Positions 1 to 11,713 of a stretch of DNA of 64,000 nucleotides are shown here, piece after piece. Source of the DNA: Hydrogenobaculum sp. 3684 (lineage in GTDB: Bacteria; Aquificota; Aquificia; Aquificales; Aquificaceae); NCBI RefSeq assembly GCF_000213785.1, contig NC_015557.1, forward strand, positions 1,034,664 through 1,098,663, written 5' to 3'. Position 1 is the first letter of the stretch. Each line of letters starts with the position of its first letter. The translations under genes were made by a program, and so were the position numbers. The notes under the pieces were generated by a model, which worked only from the letters and a program-made list of their open reading frames with translations, made no database searches and was not told the DNA's origin.

Positions 1-1225
1 GTTTTAAGCTGTTTGCCAAAAATAGATATCCTTCAAGCTCTTTAGGTGTAATATAGCCTATTTTAAAGCTCTCTGTTTTTGCTCTGTTTAACTCGGCTAC
101 AGCGTTAAAGACTTGAGCCATAGCCAACGATGTATTGAAATCTTCTGATAGGGCTTTGTAAAATTGCTCTTGGGTGCTTTTTTCAAGACTATAAAAATCT
201 ATGTCTACAACAGGTTTTCCTTCTTTTGCTATAGCTTTTAAAGGTTCTATGTCTTCTATAGCGCTTTTTAATCTTTCGTAAGCTTTTTTTGTTTCTTCCA
301 TCTTTTCAAAAGAAAAATCTAAAGGGCTTCTATAATGTGTAAATAATACTAAAAGCCTCAAAACATCTGGATGGTACTTTGTGTATATCTCTTTTAAAGT
401 GATAAAGTTTCCAAGGGATTTTGACATTTTTTTACCGCCAACGGTAACAAGACCATTGTGCATCCAATATCTGGCAAAGGGTTTACCGGTGATACTCTCC
501 GCTTGAGCAATCTCGTTTTCATGATGGGGAAATACGAGGTCTATACCACCTGCATGTATATCTATAGTTTCTCCAAGATGTTTAAATATCATAGCTACAC
601 ATTCGGTGTGCCAACCTGGTCTTCCGTAAGACCAAGGGGATTCCCAGCCAGGTTCGTGGGATTTTGATGCTTTCCACAATGCAAAGTCAAGGGGATTTCT
701 TTTCTTTAAAGAAGGTTCAATTCTGGCTCCTGCTTCTAGTTCTTCTGGGCTTCTTTTTGAAAGTTTACCGTATTCTTTAAAGCTATCTATTGAAAAATAC
801 ACATCGCCATCGCTTTCATAAGCTTTGCCAAGCTCTATCAGCTTTGATATAAGGGATATTATCTCTTCCATGTGTTCTGTAACTCTTGGTTCTACGTTGG
901 CAGGTTTTACGTTTATGGCTTCCATATCTAAGTAGTATCTAGCTATGTATCTGTTGGCTATGCTCATGAAGTCTTTGTTTTCTTCGTTGGCTTTGTTTAT
1001 GATCTTATCATCTATATCAGTAAAATTTCTAACAAACTTTACTCTGTATCCAAGCTTTTCTAAGTATCTTCTAAAAACGTCAAATACTATAAGACTTCTT
1101 CCATGCCCTACGTGAGAATCATCGTATACTGTTACACCACAGGTGTATATGTTTACTTGAGGAGGGTTTATAGGTACAAACTCTTCCAACTCAGCACTAA
1201 GTGTATTATAAAGCACAAATCCCAT
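1..1225 (-). CDS. cysS: Cysteinyl-tRNA synthetase, C-terminus cut by window edge
   Basis: Charges tRNA-Cys with cysteine in the cytoplasm. I translated the minus strand from an ATG at 1225 and it stays open to base 1, giving about 408 residues of an enzyme usually around 460-480 long. Visible class I signatures are the zinc-ligand region YTCGVTVYD near residue 29, the HIGH-type motif HVGHGRS just after it, the WHTEC and HHENE zinc/active-site segments, and KMSKS with flanking GGK and LGN at about 406-436. It is transcribed divergently from the lipoprotein gene at 1276, with about 50 bp between. The family call is secure; only the extreme C-terminus is missing. Confidence 0.96.
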   Translation of the reverse strand, partial: MGFVLYNTLSAELEEFVPINPPQVNIYTCGVTVYDDSHVGHGRSLIVFDVFRRYLEKLGYRVKFVRNFTDIDDKIINKANEENKDFMSIANRYIARYYLDMEAINVKPANVEPRVTEHMEEIISLISKLIELGKAYESDGDVYFSIDSFKEYGKLSKRSPEELEAGARIEPSLKKRNPLDFALWKASKSHEPGWESPWSYGRPGWHTECVAMIFKHLGETIDIHAGGIDLVFPHHENEIAQAESITGKPFARYWMHNGLVTVGGKKMSKSLGNFITLKEIYTKYHPDVLRLLVLFTHYRSPLDFSFEKMEETKKAYERLKSAIEDIEPLKAIAKEGKPVVDIDFYSLEKSTQEQFYKALSEDFNTSLAMAQVFNAVAELNRAKTESFKIGYITPKELEGYLFLANSLK

Positions 1226-1275
1226 ATATCTATTTTAACCTAAGATTAAAACCTTATCTATGTTAAAATAAAAGT

Positions 1276-2091
1276 ATGAAAAAAAAGAAATTGTTTTTTG
1301 CAAGCGGGTTGGCGATTCTTCTTAGCTCTTGCGCAGCACCAACACAGCAAGGGCCAAATCCAATAACTATGCTTCAGCAACAGTATCAATATCAACAACA
1401 AGAAATCAACGAAATAAATAGAAGGCTAGATTCTTTGGATGAGTCTTTAGCAAAATTAAGGGTAAAGCTTGGGCTTTCTACATACAACAATATTACAAAA
1501 AACCTTGGAGAATCTGAGTCTCAAACCCCACCAGAATCTTCTGAAACACCGCCATCACCTTCAAATCTTAGCTCTTTACCAGCTATAACCCCTTCAAAGG
1601 GCATAAAAAATCTATCAAGCACCGTTACTATAATAAATTCTACGGCTCCTTCTGAAACTCAAAGTTCATCTTCCAATTTGAAAGCCCTCATCTCAAACAC
1701 GCCTCAAAGCCCTCAAGAACTATACGAAATGGCTTACACAGCTTATCAATCTGGAGATTATCAAAAAGCTAAGAGACTTTTCAAAGAGTTTATATTGAAA
1801 AACCCACATTCAAAACTTACAAACAACGCATACTACTGGTTAGGAATGACTGAAAAAGCCATGCATCATAACAACGAAGCGTTGGCAATCTTACTTACCC
1901 TAATAGATAAATGTAAAAAAGGAGAACTCCCATCTTGTGACAAAGCACCGTCGGCTTATTTTTCCGCGGCTAATATATATAAAGAAATGGGACAAAAATC
2001 AGCGGCTGTAAACTTATACAAGGAGCTTATAAAACTTTATCCAAATAGTATAGAAGCAGCTTTAGCAAGATCTGAATTAGAGATTCAATGA
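1276..2091 (+). CDS. YbgF/CpoB-like TPR lipoprotein
   Basis: A 271-residue exported lipoprotein. The N-terminus is a lipoprotein signal with lipobox LSSC (lipidated Cys at residue 19). A predicted coiled-coil segment rich in Gln/Glu/Leu follows (about 35-65), then a Ser/Thr/Pro linker (about 70-150), then TPR repeats to the C-terminus (SGDYQKAKRLFKEFI and HNNEALAIL are typical). This order of coiled coil, linker and C-terminal TPR is that of the Tol-Pal associated periplasmic protein YbgF/CpoB, which coordinates envelope constriction. No tol or pal gene lies beside it, so the functional link is inferred. Its stop overlaps the cdsA start by four bases (ATGA). Confidence 0.75.
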   Translation: MKKKKLFFASGLAILLSSCAAPTQQGPNPITMLQQQYQYQQQEINEINRRLDSLDESLAKLRVKLGLSTYNNITKNLGESESQTPPESSETPPSPSNLSSLPAITPSKGIKNLSSTVTIINSTAPSETQSSSSNLKALISNTPQSPQELYEMAYTAYQSGDYQKAKRLFKEFILKNPHSKLTNNAYYWLGMTEKAMHHNNEALAILLTLIDKCKKGELPSCDKAPSAYFSAANIYKEMGQKSAAVNLYKELIKLYPNSIEAALARSELEIQ

Positions 2092-2798
2092 ATAGAGAAT
2101 ATTATGGTATAATTGTAGGTCTTGGTACACTATTTTTCTTGTTGTCTTTTAAATTTATAACGCTTTTAGGAGTGTGTGTCTTAAGTTTTTTTGTAGCAAA
2201 AGAACTAAAAGATGTATTAGGTTCAAAAACAGCCGTATTTTTAGCACCTTTTATTACGTTGTTAAGTCTTTACAATATAACTTATGGGTTTTTGGCAATT
2301 TTCTTAGTGGTTTTTTTAGAGCTTTTAACTACAAAAGATTTAGATTCCTTTTATAAAAGCTTTTTTATACTAACCTTTAGCACAGCGCTTCCAGAATATA
2401 TATATAAGGTGAAAACGCTTGGCAATCATTACATTTTGGGGCTTTTGTTGGGGGTTTGGATACTTGATACGATGAGCTATTATGTAGGTAAAAATTTTGG
2501 CAAACACAAATTGGCACCTGAGATTTCTCCAAATAAAACTATAGAAGGATTTATTGGAGGTTCTTTGTCATGTATTATATTTAATATATTTTATTTTGGT
2601 TTTTCAAAAGGTCTTATCATAGGTATAGCTGTAAGTCTTGTTGGAGTATTTGGTGATCTTTTTAAAAGCCTAATAAAAAGACAATACAATGTTAAGGATT
2701 TTTCAAATGTGTTTGGTCCACATGGTGGTTTTTTAGATAGGTTTGATGCTCTTATGTTTAGCTCGCTGGTGTTTTATACAATAAATGCGCCCCGTTGA
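2088..2798 (+). CDS. cdsA: Phosphatidate cytidylyltransferase CdsA
   Basis: Makes CDP-diacylglycerol from phosphatidate and CTP at the inner membrane, the branch point of phospholipid synthesis. The 236-residue protein is highly hydrophobic with several membrane segments. Near the C-terminus it carries the family signature: GDLFKSLIKR, then VKD, then GPHGGFLDRFDAL, which includes the acidic metal-binding residues. It is somewhat shorter than the roughly 270-residue E. coli enzyme, mainly at the N-terminus. It overlaps the genes on both sides (4 nt upstream, 14 nt downstream), so it is likely cotranscribed with the lipoprotein and rodA genes. Confidence 0.93.
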   Translation: MNREYYGIIVGLGTLFFLLSFKFITLLGVCVLSFFVAKELKDVLGSKTAVFLAPFITLLSLYNITYGFLAIFLVVFLELLTTKDLDSFYKSFFILTFSTALPEYIYKVKTLGNHYILGLLLGVWILDTMSYYVGKNFGKHKLAPEISPNKTIEGFIGGSLSCIIFNIFYFGFSKGLIIGIAVSLVGVFGDLFKSLIKRQYNVKDFSNVFGPHGGFLDRFDALMFSSLVFYTINAPR

Positions 2799-3900
2799 CT
2801 TAGCACTCACTATACTCTTTATTCAGATAATAGGGTTGGTGGGAGTTTATAGTTCTACATACACCACTTACGGTTTTCAATATGGACTTTTTATAAAACA
2901 ACTTTTATATATTTTCTTAAGTTGGGTTATCATGTATGGTATAAGTAGGGTTAGGTTCTCTTCAGTTCTTTCTTTAGCTCCTTTGATATATGGTGTAAAT
3001 CTTTTTCTTTTAATAGCGGTGATGTTTGTTGGAAAAACTATATACGGTGCAAAAAGATGGATAGGCGTAGGTCCTTTTGGCATACAACCATCGGAGTTTA
3101 TGAAGGCCTCCGTAATACTTATAGTAGATTATATAATTTATATGAGCCCTTATTTAAAAGCCCAAAAAATAGCTTATATACTCCTTAGTATCGGTATACC
3201 CTTTCTTATAATATATAAGCAACCAGATTTGGGTTCTGCGGTGATAATGACATTACCTGTAATGTCTTTGGTATTCTTTGCGAAGTTTCCAAAAAATTTT
3301 TTCAGATACGCAATACCTATAGCAATGGTAATTCCTATAGTAGCGTGGCATTTTATGAAGCAATATCAAAAAGAGCGGATATTGACGGTTTTAAACCCAA
3401 AAGCCTATTACTCCAAAGGTGGTTATCAGCTTATCCAATCCATAATATCAATAGGCTCTGGTAGAATTTTTGGCAAAGGTTTTTTAAAAGGCACCCAATC
3501 TCACCTTCTGTTTCTACCGGAAAGACATACCGACTTTATTTTTTCTGTTATAGCGGAAGAGTTTGGATTTGTGATATCTGTGGTTATAATAATATTGTAT
3601 TTGTATTTGGTTTTGAGGCTTTTAAGTATATCTTACTATTTGAGATTGTATACAGAAAAAATATACGTGGTGATGGTGGCAGCTTTTATATTTTTTCATT
3701 CTACGATAAATTTGGCTATGGCTATGGGTCTTGTGCCGGTGGTGGGTATACCGCTTCCTTTTATTTCTTATGGAGGAAGTAATATAATGGTTAGCTCTAT
3801 ACTTCTTGGACTCTGCTTTTCAATAGTAAACAGTCATAGAGAAACCAAGTTTAGCCTTTTATCCCACGATAGCATTATAAAGTATGATACTGGGGATTAA
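2785..3900 (+). CDS. rodA: RodA/FtsW-family peptidoglycan polymerase
   Basis: A SEDS-family lipid II glycosyltransferase of 371 residues with about ten membrane segments. SEDS hallmarks are GPFGIQPSEFMK near residue 95-105 and the C-terminal GIPLPFISYGGSN. The arrangement GLVPVVGIPLPF and the lack of an FtsW-style long N-terminal tail favour RodA (elongation) over FtsW (division). It works with a class B penicillin-binding protein, which is not in this window. The ATG lies inside the 3' end of cdsA (14 nt overlap), indicating translational coupling. The RodA versus FtsW choice is inferred. Confidence 0.88.
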   Translation: MRPVDLALTILFIQIIGLVGVYSSTYTTYGFQYGLFIKQLLYIFLSWVIMYGISRVRFSSVLSLAPLIYGVNLFLLIAVMFVGKTIYGAKRWIGVGPFGIQPSEFMKASVILIVDYIIYMSPYLKAQKIAYILLSIGIPFLIIYKQPDLGSAVIMTLPVMSLVFFAKFPKNFFRYAIPIAMVIPIVAWHFMKQYQKERILTVLNPKAYYSKGGYQLIQSIISIGSGRIFGKGFLKGTQSHLLFLPERHTDFIFSVIAEEFGFVISVVIIILYLYLVLRLLSISYYLRLYTEKIYVVMVAAFIFFHSTINLAMAMGLVPVVGIPLPFISYGGSNIMVSSILLGLCFSIVNSHRETKFSLLSHDSIIKYDTGD

Positions 3901-3942
3901 AATTATTGTATAGCTTTAGCTCAATCAATATAACTAAAATCA

Positions 3943-3971
3943 TTTACAATGATAGAAGATTTTGCTATAAT
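3943..3971 (+). promoter_or_regulatory. Sigma-70-type promoter of tRNA-Glu
   Basis: TTTACA at 3943-3948 and TATAAT at 3966-3971 are separated by 17 bp, close to the housekeeping consensus. The expected start point (around 3978) is about 14 nt before the mature 5' end of the tRNA. The promoter is inferred from sequence only. Confidence 0.7.
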
Positions 3972-3991
3972 AAAGAAGTTGTTTGATGGTA

Positions 3992-4069
<78 letters not shown>

Positions 4070-4163
4070 TTTCTGATCAAACATATTTTGAAAAAACCAA
4101 TTAAATCTACATCTTAAAATCTATAAAACAATGACAAAATACCATTGACTTTTAAAATTTTAG

Positions 4164-6439
<2,276 letters not shown>

Positions 6440-6449
6440 AGGAGAAAAT

Positions 6450-6686
6450 ATGGAAAAGTTAGAACTGCCAAAGGATATAAAAGATAAGATATTGGCTACA
6501 TGCGTAAATAAAGTGCTTTGTCTTGAGGCTATGAAATACGTTTATCTTGTAAAAAAAGACGATGGAACTCTTGATGTGGCTGAAGAATTTGATAACATAG
6601 ATTATCATGCCCTTTGGTTTGTGGTGCTTTCTGTGGTAAACAAAGCAAGAAGGCTTTTAAGAGGAGAATCCATAGAGGATATTTGA
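6450..6686 (+). CDS. Small conserved-looking protein of unknown function (78 aa)
   Basis: A 78-residue protein with a clear ribosome-binding site (AAAGGAG) 10 bases after yicC; its stop overlaps the start of the next gene by one base, so it is in an operon. It has no signal or membrane segment; the C-terminus is basic and helical (NKARRLLRGE). In many bacteria a small gene after yicC encodes the RNA polymerase omega subunit, and the Arg-rich helix is faintly reminiscent, but the omega N-terminal motif is not convincing. I therefore assign no function. Confidence 0.6.
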   Translation: MEKLELPKDIKDKILATCVNKVLCLEAMKYVYLVKKDDGTLDVAEEFDNIDYHALWFVVLSVVNKARRLLRGESIEDI

Positions 6687-7027
6687 TGCCTTATACAATA
6701 AGGGTTAAGAAGAAGTTTAACGCCGCTCATTTTCTTACATATTACAAAGGGGCTCCAGAACCCATTCATGGTCATACTTTTGGCATAGAGGTTTTTATAG
6801 AGGCAAATAATCTGGACAAAGGTGGCATAGGTGTTGATTTTGTAGAGATAGATCAATATCTTGATGAAATATTACCAGATTATAAGCTTTTAAACGATGT
6901 ATTTGATTTTTCACCAAGCGCCGAAAATTTAGCTAAATATTTTTTTGATACATTAAAAACAAAATACAACGTTAAAAAAGTAATAGTTTGGGAAACAGAA
7001 AACTGCGGTGCCGAATATTACGAATAA
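6686..7027 (+). CDS. queD: 6-pyruvoyl-tetrahydropterin synthase / QueD-family protein
   Basis: A T-fold enzyme of 113 residues. The zinc-binding histidines are visible as FNAAH near residue 12 and HGH near residue 28; the C-terminal IVWETENCGAEY carries the conserved catalytic Glu. QueD makes 6-carboxytetrahydropterin for queuosine, and queF for the same pathway is present at 59.6 kb. The usual catalytic Cys four residues before HGH is absent: the segment reads GAPEPIHGH, with Pro in that place and Glu next to it. The start at 6686 overlaps the previous stop; an upstream in-frame ATG at 6614 would sit inside the preceding gene. Confidence 0.83.
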   Translation: MPYTIRVKKKFNAAHFLTYYKGAPEPIHGHTFGIEVFIEANNLDKGGIGVDFVEIDQYLDEILPDYKLLNDVFDFSPSAENLAKYFFDTLKTKYNVKKVIVWETENCGAEYYE

Positions 7028-7330
7028 TTAACCAATCTTTGATTTTAAAGACTCTACCTTCTGTTTTAACCTTCCGGTCTTGTCTCCTTTCCTATAGTCT
7101 ATAGCCATATTGACGTATATTCTGTTAGAATCTTGTTGCATTGCCTCAAGCCCTTTCTTTATTATTTCAAGAAGTGGTTCTATCTCCGTGCTTTCTATCA
7201 TGGTGGCCATGGGTGTTATTACATACTCAAGACCTGACTCGTGAATAATCTTAGACACCTTTGACACATATTGACTTAGAGATTCACCTTTATCCACTGG
7301 AAACATGCTTATAGAAAGTATGTAGCTCAT
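7028..7330 (-). CDS. DUF77/MTH1187-type thiamine-binding protein
   Basis: A 100-residue ferredoxin-like fold protein. The N-terminal strand SYILSISMFPVDKGESLSQY and the later VITPMATMIES are the family signature; the C-terminal segment IDYRKGDKTGRLKQKVES is also typical. Members of this family bind thiamine or HMP and often accompany thiamine genes, which fits thiC about 2 kb away, though here it is on the opposite strand. Its stop directly abuts the end of the converging PTPS-like gene, so the two 3' ends leave no spacer. Confidence 0.85.
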   Translation of the reverse strand: MSYILSISMFPVDKGESLSQYVSKVSKIIHESGLEYVITPMATMIESTEIEPLLEIIKKGLEAMQQDSNRIYVNMAIDYRKGDKTGRLKQKVESLKSKIG

Positions 7331-7400
7331 CCTTGCCTCCTTTGGTTTTGTGATTTTAGAATTTAAAAAAGTTCATTTTAAAAGCCATGATACAAAGCAT

Positions 7401-8726
7401 TTATACCATATAATCTTTGAAGTCAAAATAGAAAAATCTTACCAGCTCATTAATATCTTTTTGCATAGGATAAAGAATTCTTTTGAGTTTCTCATGCATA
7501 TCAAATAGCGTATCTTGATTTTTGTTTGCTTTTACCCATTTTGGCAATACTACGTATACATAATAAAAAGCTATCTCTACATCTATAAAAGTATCCATCA
7601 AATCTTTCACTAAAGATCTGCAGTATTCAAATAATTCTATATTCTGACAAGCGTTTAGGAGGTTTGGTATTGCGTAAGCCACATAATTTATAAGAAGGCT
7701 TTCAGTGGTATAAATATCTTTTTTTATCTTCTTAGAGGCGTAAAAGAACATTTTATTCTCTTTCAACCTTTCTTTTACTTGTTCAGATTTTGCCACTTCT
7801 ATAAAATCTACTATATAGCCATCTACACTTTGAACATATAACGTAACGTCGTTTAAAGAGCTTGAAAGTTTTAAAATATTTGACAAGACTATAAGAACTG
7901 CTTGTAAGAGAGCTTCATCTTGTTCATACCTTTGCTTTAAATTTGGTAAAAGCGTGTCAAAATATTGCTTTGCTTCTTCTGAGTATTCTTTGTAATTGTT
8001 TATATGAAACAACACATAAGAAGGTGCCACATACTTGATAAAGGTTTTTACGGTTTCCTTATCACCATTTTTGTAAATATCTATGAAAGAGGCAAAATCT
8101 TGAATGGTTTGCATGGCAAAAGCTTCTATATCGTTTTTATATTTTATGTATGTGTCTAAATATGTACCAAATACATTTTCTAAAAATATGAGTATCTCCT
8201 GATTAACGATGTTTCTATAAAATTCAATTATGTTGGCAAATTTCACGAGGTCGTTTTTTATGTTTAACTTTGTTAAGTTGTCTAGCATCACAGGTATCAA
8301 AAATCTTATTACCGCGGAAGGAAGGGCATTGTCTATCACCTCTTGCCTATCTATAGCCTCCAAAATTTTCTCAAAATTACCCTTTGTTTTTGCTTTTGAT
8401 AAAACAAATTCAAGCATTTTGATGATATGTTTCTTATTTTTTTGAGCTTCGTTTACATCAGGATCTAAAGCTTTTAAAGAATTTGGTTCTGCTTTTAAAA
8501 GTTTGACAAAAATTACATATGCTTTACTCAAAAGCTCGTATAGATTTTTCATGCCATTTTTTGTTTTTCCCCATTCTAAAAACATCACATAAAAAAACTC
8601 AACATCTTCTTTATCGTTTGGAGTTAATCCAACCTGCTTTATGAAACTAAGCGTTAATTTATAGGCGTATTCCTGTTTTGATTCTATTTTAAACAGTTTT
8701 TTTATAAGATTTATAAGCCAGTTCAT
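7401..8726 (-). CDS. Hypothetical 441-aa helical protein
   Basis: I do not recognise this protein. It starts MNWLINLIKKLFKIES and is almost entirely predicted helix, rich in Lys, Asn, Ile and Tyr, with no signal peptide, no Cys motif and no nucleotide-binding loop. The N-terminal 12 residues could form an amphipathic membrane-contact helix. It ends with YFDFKDYMV. It lies 7 bp downstream of the glycosyltransferase gene on the same strand and is probably cotranscribed with it, so a role at the cell surface or in motility is possible but not shown. Confidence 0.75.
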   Translation of the reverse strand: MNWLINLIKKLFKIESKQEYAYKLTLSFIKQVGLTPNDKEDVEFFYVMFLEWGKTKNGMKNLYELLSKAYVIFVKLLKAEPNSLKALDPDVNEAQKNKKHIIKMLEFVLSKAKTKGNFEKILEAIDRQEVIDNALPSAVIRFLIPVMLDNLTKLNIKNDLVKFANIIEFYRNIVNQEILIFLENVFGTYLDTYIKYKNDIEAFAMQTIQDFASFIDIYKNGDKETVKTFIKYVAPSYVLFHINNYKEYSEEAKQYFDTLLPNLKQRYEQDEALLQAVLIVLSNILKLSSSLNDVTLYVQSVDGYIVDFIEVAKSEQVKERLKENKMFFYASKKIKKDIYTTESLLINYVAYAIPNLLNACQNIELFEYCRSLVKDLMDTFIDVEIAFYYVYVVLPKWVKANKNQDTLFDMHEKLKRILYPMQKDINELVRFFYFDFKDYMV

Positions 8727-8733
8727 AGATATA

Positions 8734-9768
8734 TCATATCAGATTTGATATATCCTCTTCAAACTTACTTAAAATGGCTTCTTTTGAGAATTTTCTTTTA
8801 TATATCTCGTAAGAGTATTTTTGAGCTTCTAAAAGCTTATTCTTATCTATAAAAGAAAGAACGGCATCTTTTATGGCTTTTATATCTGTTGGATTTACCA
8901 AAAAACCATTCTTGCCTTCTTCTATCGCCTCTTTTATACCACCGACTATGGAACCTACAACGGCACAGCCGTTTGCCAAAGCTTCTATTGCAACCCTTGT
9001 CATGGCCTCATCGTACTTTGATAGTATTAAAACAACATCTGCAATCTGATAGTAAGGGTAAACATCTTTTTGAAAGCCTACAAAATTTACATTTAAACTA
9101 TTTTCTTCTGAAAAAGCTTTTGCTTTGCTTAGCTCTTGACCATCTCCCACCACATAAAATTCAAACTCTTGATAGGGCTTTAGCTCTTTGGCAAGATGCA
9201 AAAACTCCCAAATACCTTTAGCCTCTATAACTTTTCCTACAAAAAGAACTTTTATCTTATCTGTACTTTGCTTTTTAGGGTTTCCTTCTTCTACTAAGTT
9301 GTAAAGCACTCTTAGTTTGTCTTCTTTAACTCCTTTTGATAAAAGCTCTTGCCTTAGTTTTTCACTTACTGTATAGACTATGTCCATATTTGATAGTATT
9401 AGCCTTGCCACCAAAGGGTTTTTCAGATTCTCCATATGTCTAAAAGCTATAACCTTTTTTCTTAAAAGCTTTGATACGATAAGAGCTATTTCATACTCCT
9501 TAGCGTTGTTGGCTATTATGACATCTGGGTTTATTTTTTTTGTAAATTCATATATCTTTTTAAAAGCTTTTAAATCAAAAGAATAGCGCGTAGTTACATA
9601 ACATTTTTCAATATCACGTGTGTTTTTGTCTACGTAGTTGTCTTTAGATAAGCACAAGCTTACGTTAAAGCCTCTTTGTTTTATGGCCTTTACAAAAGTT
9701 ACGCTATGAAGTTCTATTCCACCAAAATTTGGGTTTTCATTTGTTGCTAACCACAGTATTTTTTTCAT
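8734..9768 (-). CDS. Glycosyltransferase family 4 (GT-B fold)
   Basis: A 344-residue retaining glycosyltransferase with a GT-B fold. The N-terminal half begins WLATNENPNFGGIELHSVTFV. The C-terminal nucleotide-sugar domain starts at KIKVLFVGKVIEAKGI, and the EX7E-type region reads EALANGCAVVGSIVGGIKEA followed by EGKNGFLV. The sugar and acceptor cannot be read from sequence; lipopolysaccharide or exopolysaccharide assembly is likely. The start overlaps the upstream arsC-like stop by four bases, and the unknown 441-aa gene follows. Confidence 0.9.
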   Translation of the reverse strand: MKKILWLATNENPNFGGIELHSVTFVKAIKQRGFNVSLCLSKDNYVDKNTRDIEKCYVTTRYSFDLKAFKKIYEFTKKINPDVIIANNAKEYEIALIVSKLLRKKVIAFRHMENLKNPLVARLILSNMDIVYTVSEKLRQELLSKGVKEDKLRVLYNLVEEGNPKKQSTDKIKVLFVGKVIEAKGIWEFLHLAKELKPYQEFEFYVVGDGQELSKAKAFSEENSLNVNFVGFQKDVYPYYQIADVVLILSKYDEAMTRVAIEALANGCAVVGSIVGGIKEAIEEGKNGFLVNPTDIKAIKDAVLSFIDKNKLLEAQKYSYEIYKRKFSKEAILSKFEEDISNLI

Positions 9769-10178
9769 TTGGATAATTTGTCATATCTAAATAAATCCTT
9801 CAAAAACCTTTCTATTTTGTCTATAGTTTTTTTTAACTCTTCCCTTGTCAATGGATAAGGCTCTTCCACAAGCCAAGTTTCTCGTCTTTCGTGGGATATT
9901 ATGTAGGGACAGGTTTTATCTAGTTTATCACATATCACTATAAGCACATCTAACTCTTCATAAGGTATATCTTCCAATGCGTTGTTTTTAACGTTGGCTG
10001 TGTTTAGTCCTTTTTCTTCTAAAAGCTTTAAGACGCTAACATCTATCTCTTGATCGGGTTCAAGGCTCGCTGAATATACTTCTGCCTTTAGGCCAAGTTC
10101 TTTTAGCATTTTTAAAGCTAAAGCTTGTGCTATAATGCTTCTGTTGGAATGTTTATCACACACAAAACCTATTTTCAT
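9765..10178 (-). CDS. arsC: Low-molecular-weight phosphatase-fold arsenate reductase
   Basis: A 137-residue protein of the LMW tyrosine phosphatase fold. The P-loop is C7-D-K-H-S-N-R13-S (CX5R). A second Cys pair is C83 and C90 in ICDKLDKTCP, spaced seven residues apart exactly as the redox pair of thioredoxin-coupled ArsC (Cys10/82/89 in Staphylococcus). This argues for arsenate reduction rather than phosphatase activity. The last part, WLVEEPYPLTREE, resembles the ArsC W-x-x-x-DP region with Glu for Asp. No arsR or arsB is adjacent; it overlaps the glycosyltransferase start. Confidence 0.8.
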   Translation of the reverse strand: MKIGFVCDKHSNRSIIAQALALKMLKELGLKAEVYSASLEPDQEIDVSVLKLLEEKGLNTANVKNNALEDIPYEELDVLIVICDKLDKTCPYIISHERRETWLVEEPYPLTREELKKTIDKIERFLKDLFRYDKLSK

Positions 10179-10197
10179 ATTAATATTATATCGTTTT

Positions 10198-10656
10198 TTA
10201 GGCTTTTAAAAGTTTTGACATAGCTATTTCATCACAGGAAGGAAACTTTGAGCAATTTATGCATTCTCCCCATATTTTGTGAGGCAGCGTTTCTTTTTTT
10301 ATAAGCTCAAAACCCATTTTTTTAAAAAAATCCACCTGATAAGTTAGGACAAATACAGTTTTTATATCGTATTCTTTAGCCTCTTTTAAACAAGCTTCCA
10401 CCAATGCTCTCCCTATCCCTTTTTTTGTATAGTTTTTTTCTACCGCTAAAGACTTTATCTCTGCCAAATCTTCCCATACTATATGAAGAGCGCAAACACC
10501 TATGATGTTATTATCTTCTGTTGCTACAAAAAAATCCCTTATGTTTTCATATATAGAACTAAGGCTTCTTGGCAGTAAAACACCACTCTTAGCGTAATCG
10601 TTTATAAGCTCATGTATGTAAGGGGCATCTTTTATTTTTGCTTTTCTAATATCCAA
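10198..10656 (-). CDS. argA: Short ArgA-type N-acetyltransferase (GNAT)
   Basis: A 152-residue GNAT acetyltransferase. The acetyl-CoA loop is [13 protein letters not shown] (R/Q-x-x-G-x-G/A type). The pattern LLPRS followed by [43 protein letters not shown] and the Cys-bearing end [16 protein letters not shown] is that of the stand-alone short N-acetylglutamate synthases that start arginine synthesis. The C-terminal cysteines may bind metal. It overlaps the DUF488 gene by 25 nt and shares its operon. The enzyme family is clear; substrate is inferred. Confidence 0.8.
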   Translation of the reverse strand: MDIRKAKIKDAPYIHELINDYAKSGVLLPRSLSSIYENIRDFFVATEDNNIIGVCALHIVWEDLAEIKSLAVEKNYTKKGIGRALVEACLKEAKEYDIKTVFVLTYQVDFFKKMGFELIKKETLPHKIWGECINCSKFPSCDEIAMSKLLKA

Positions 10657-10973
10657 TCTAGATACTCCTTTAAGACAACGGCGTTGTTTTGAGGTTCTTT
10701 TGAAGCGTATAAAAGCGTTATAGTGTTTTGTTTGGCTAATTCTAATAATTCTTTTGTGTCTTTTTCCTTAAGCTCTTCTATGTATTTTTTCTTAAAAGCC
10801 TCAAAATCTTTGCTTTCATGATAAAACTTTCTAATTTCATCAGAAGGAGCTATATCTTTTAGCCATAAATCTATCTTATCTTTTTTTATACCTCGTGGCC
10901 AAAGTCTATCCACTAATATTCTTAAACCATCAGTTTCTTCTTTTGGTTCGTATACTCTTTTTGTTTTAATCAT
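10632..10973 (-). CDS. DUF488 family protein
   Basis: A 113-residue DUF488 protein. The family signature [15 protein letters not shown], then [17 protein letters not shown], is intact, as is the later [11 protein letters not shown]. The biochemical role of DUF488 is not established; a link to stress or nucleic-acid metabolism has been suggested only by context. It overlaps both neighbours (4 nt with the dienelactone hydrolase upstream, 25 nt with the acetyltransferase downstream), so these small enzymes form one operon. Confidence 0.88.
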   Translation of the reverse strand: MIKTKRVYEPKEETDGLRILVDRLWPRGIKKDKIDLWLKDIAPSDEIRKFYHESKDFEAFKKKYIEELKEKDTKELLELAKQNTITLLYASKEPQNNAVVLKEYLDWILEKQK

Positions 10974-11683
10974 CTAAATATCTCTTGGAAAAACAAGAGC
11001 ATGTGGTTCCAAGATCTTTTATCCGCAAGTTCGTTGTAGGCGGTTCCTTTTGATTTATCGTTACCCGCTGCTTTTTCTGTAAAAGAATGCACTGCGTCAG
11101 CATACATGATAATCTGATAATCGGCTTTTCTTTCATTCATCTCTTTAATAAAAGCCTCTACCTGAGACATGGGTACAAAAGGATCATCTACTCCATGGCA
11201 AACCAATATTTTGGCTTTTATGGGATTTCTATTGATATCCAGAGTAGCAAGACCACCATGAAAGCTTACAACACCTTTTATATCTTCGTTTGACCTTGCA
11301 AGCTCAAGAACAGCGCTACCGCCAAAACAATAACCAATGGCCCCTATGTAATCATCTTTCACAAGATCTACAGTTTTTATAGCATTTAGTGCATCTTTAA
11401 GTCTTTTTCTCAAAATAAGGTAATTTTCTTTGTAATAAGAAGAGAGTTTAGCGGCTTCTTCTCTATCTTTTGGTCTTACTCCTTTGCCATAAACATCTAC
11501 AGCAAGAGCTACATAGCCAAGAGAAGCAAGTGTCTCGCACTTTTCTTTTACAAAATCACCTACACCCATCCAATTTGGCACCACTAAAACCCCAGGTCTT
11601 TTGATATTGGAGCTTTCTTCGTAAGCCAAATACCCTTCACAGGTTATATCTTCCGATCTATAATCAAAATTTTTAGCTATCAT
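10970..11683 (-). CDS. Dienelactone hydrolase family protein
   Basis: A 237-residue alpha/beta hydrolase. The nucleophile is Cys in [13 protein letters not shown] (about residue 118), the acid is Asp in HGVDDPFVP (about 168), and the base is His in ADAVHSF (about 200), which gives the Cys-Asp-His triad of dienelactone hydrolases. No signal peptide, so cytoplasmic. The natural substrate is unknown; many bacterial members are generic esterases. It is the first gene of the minus-strand run that continues with DUF488, the GNAT and arsC. Confidence 0.9.
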   Translation of the reverse strand: MIAKNFDYRSEDITCEGYLAYEESSNIKRPGVLVVPNWMGVGDFVKEKCETLASLGYVALAVDVYGKGVRPKDREEAAKLSSYYKENYLILRKRLKDALNAIKTVDLVKDDYIGAIGYCFGGSAVLELARSNEDIKGVVSFHGGLATLDINRNPIKAKILVCHGVDDPFVPMSQVEAFIKEMNERKADYQIIMYADAVHSFTEKAAGNDKSKGTAYNELADKRSWNHMLLFFQEIFR

Positions 11684-11713
11684 ACTATAAATATAAATCT
11701 TTTAGAAGGTTTG

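Noticed and set aside
6450-6686. RNA polymerase omega subunit
   Set aside because: Position after yicC suggested it, but the conserved N-terminal omega motif is not convincing, so no name was given.
8889-9221. 110-aa plus-strand reading frame opposite the glycosyltransferase
   Set aside because: No family features, low-complexity Leu/His/Pro content, no ribosome-binding site; it is a shadow of the real minus-strand gene.
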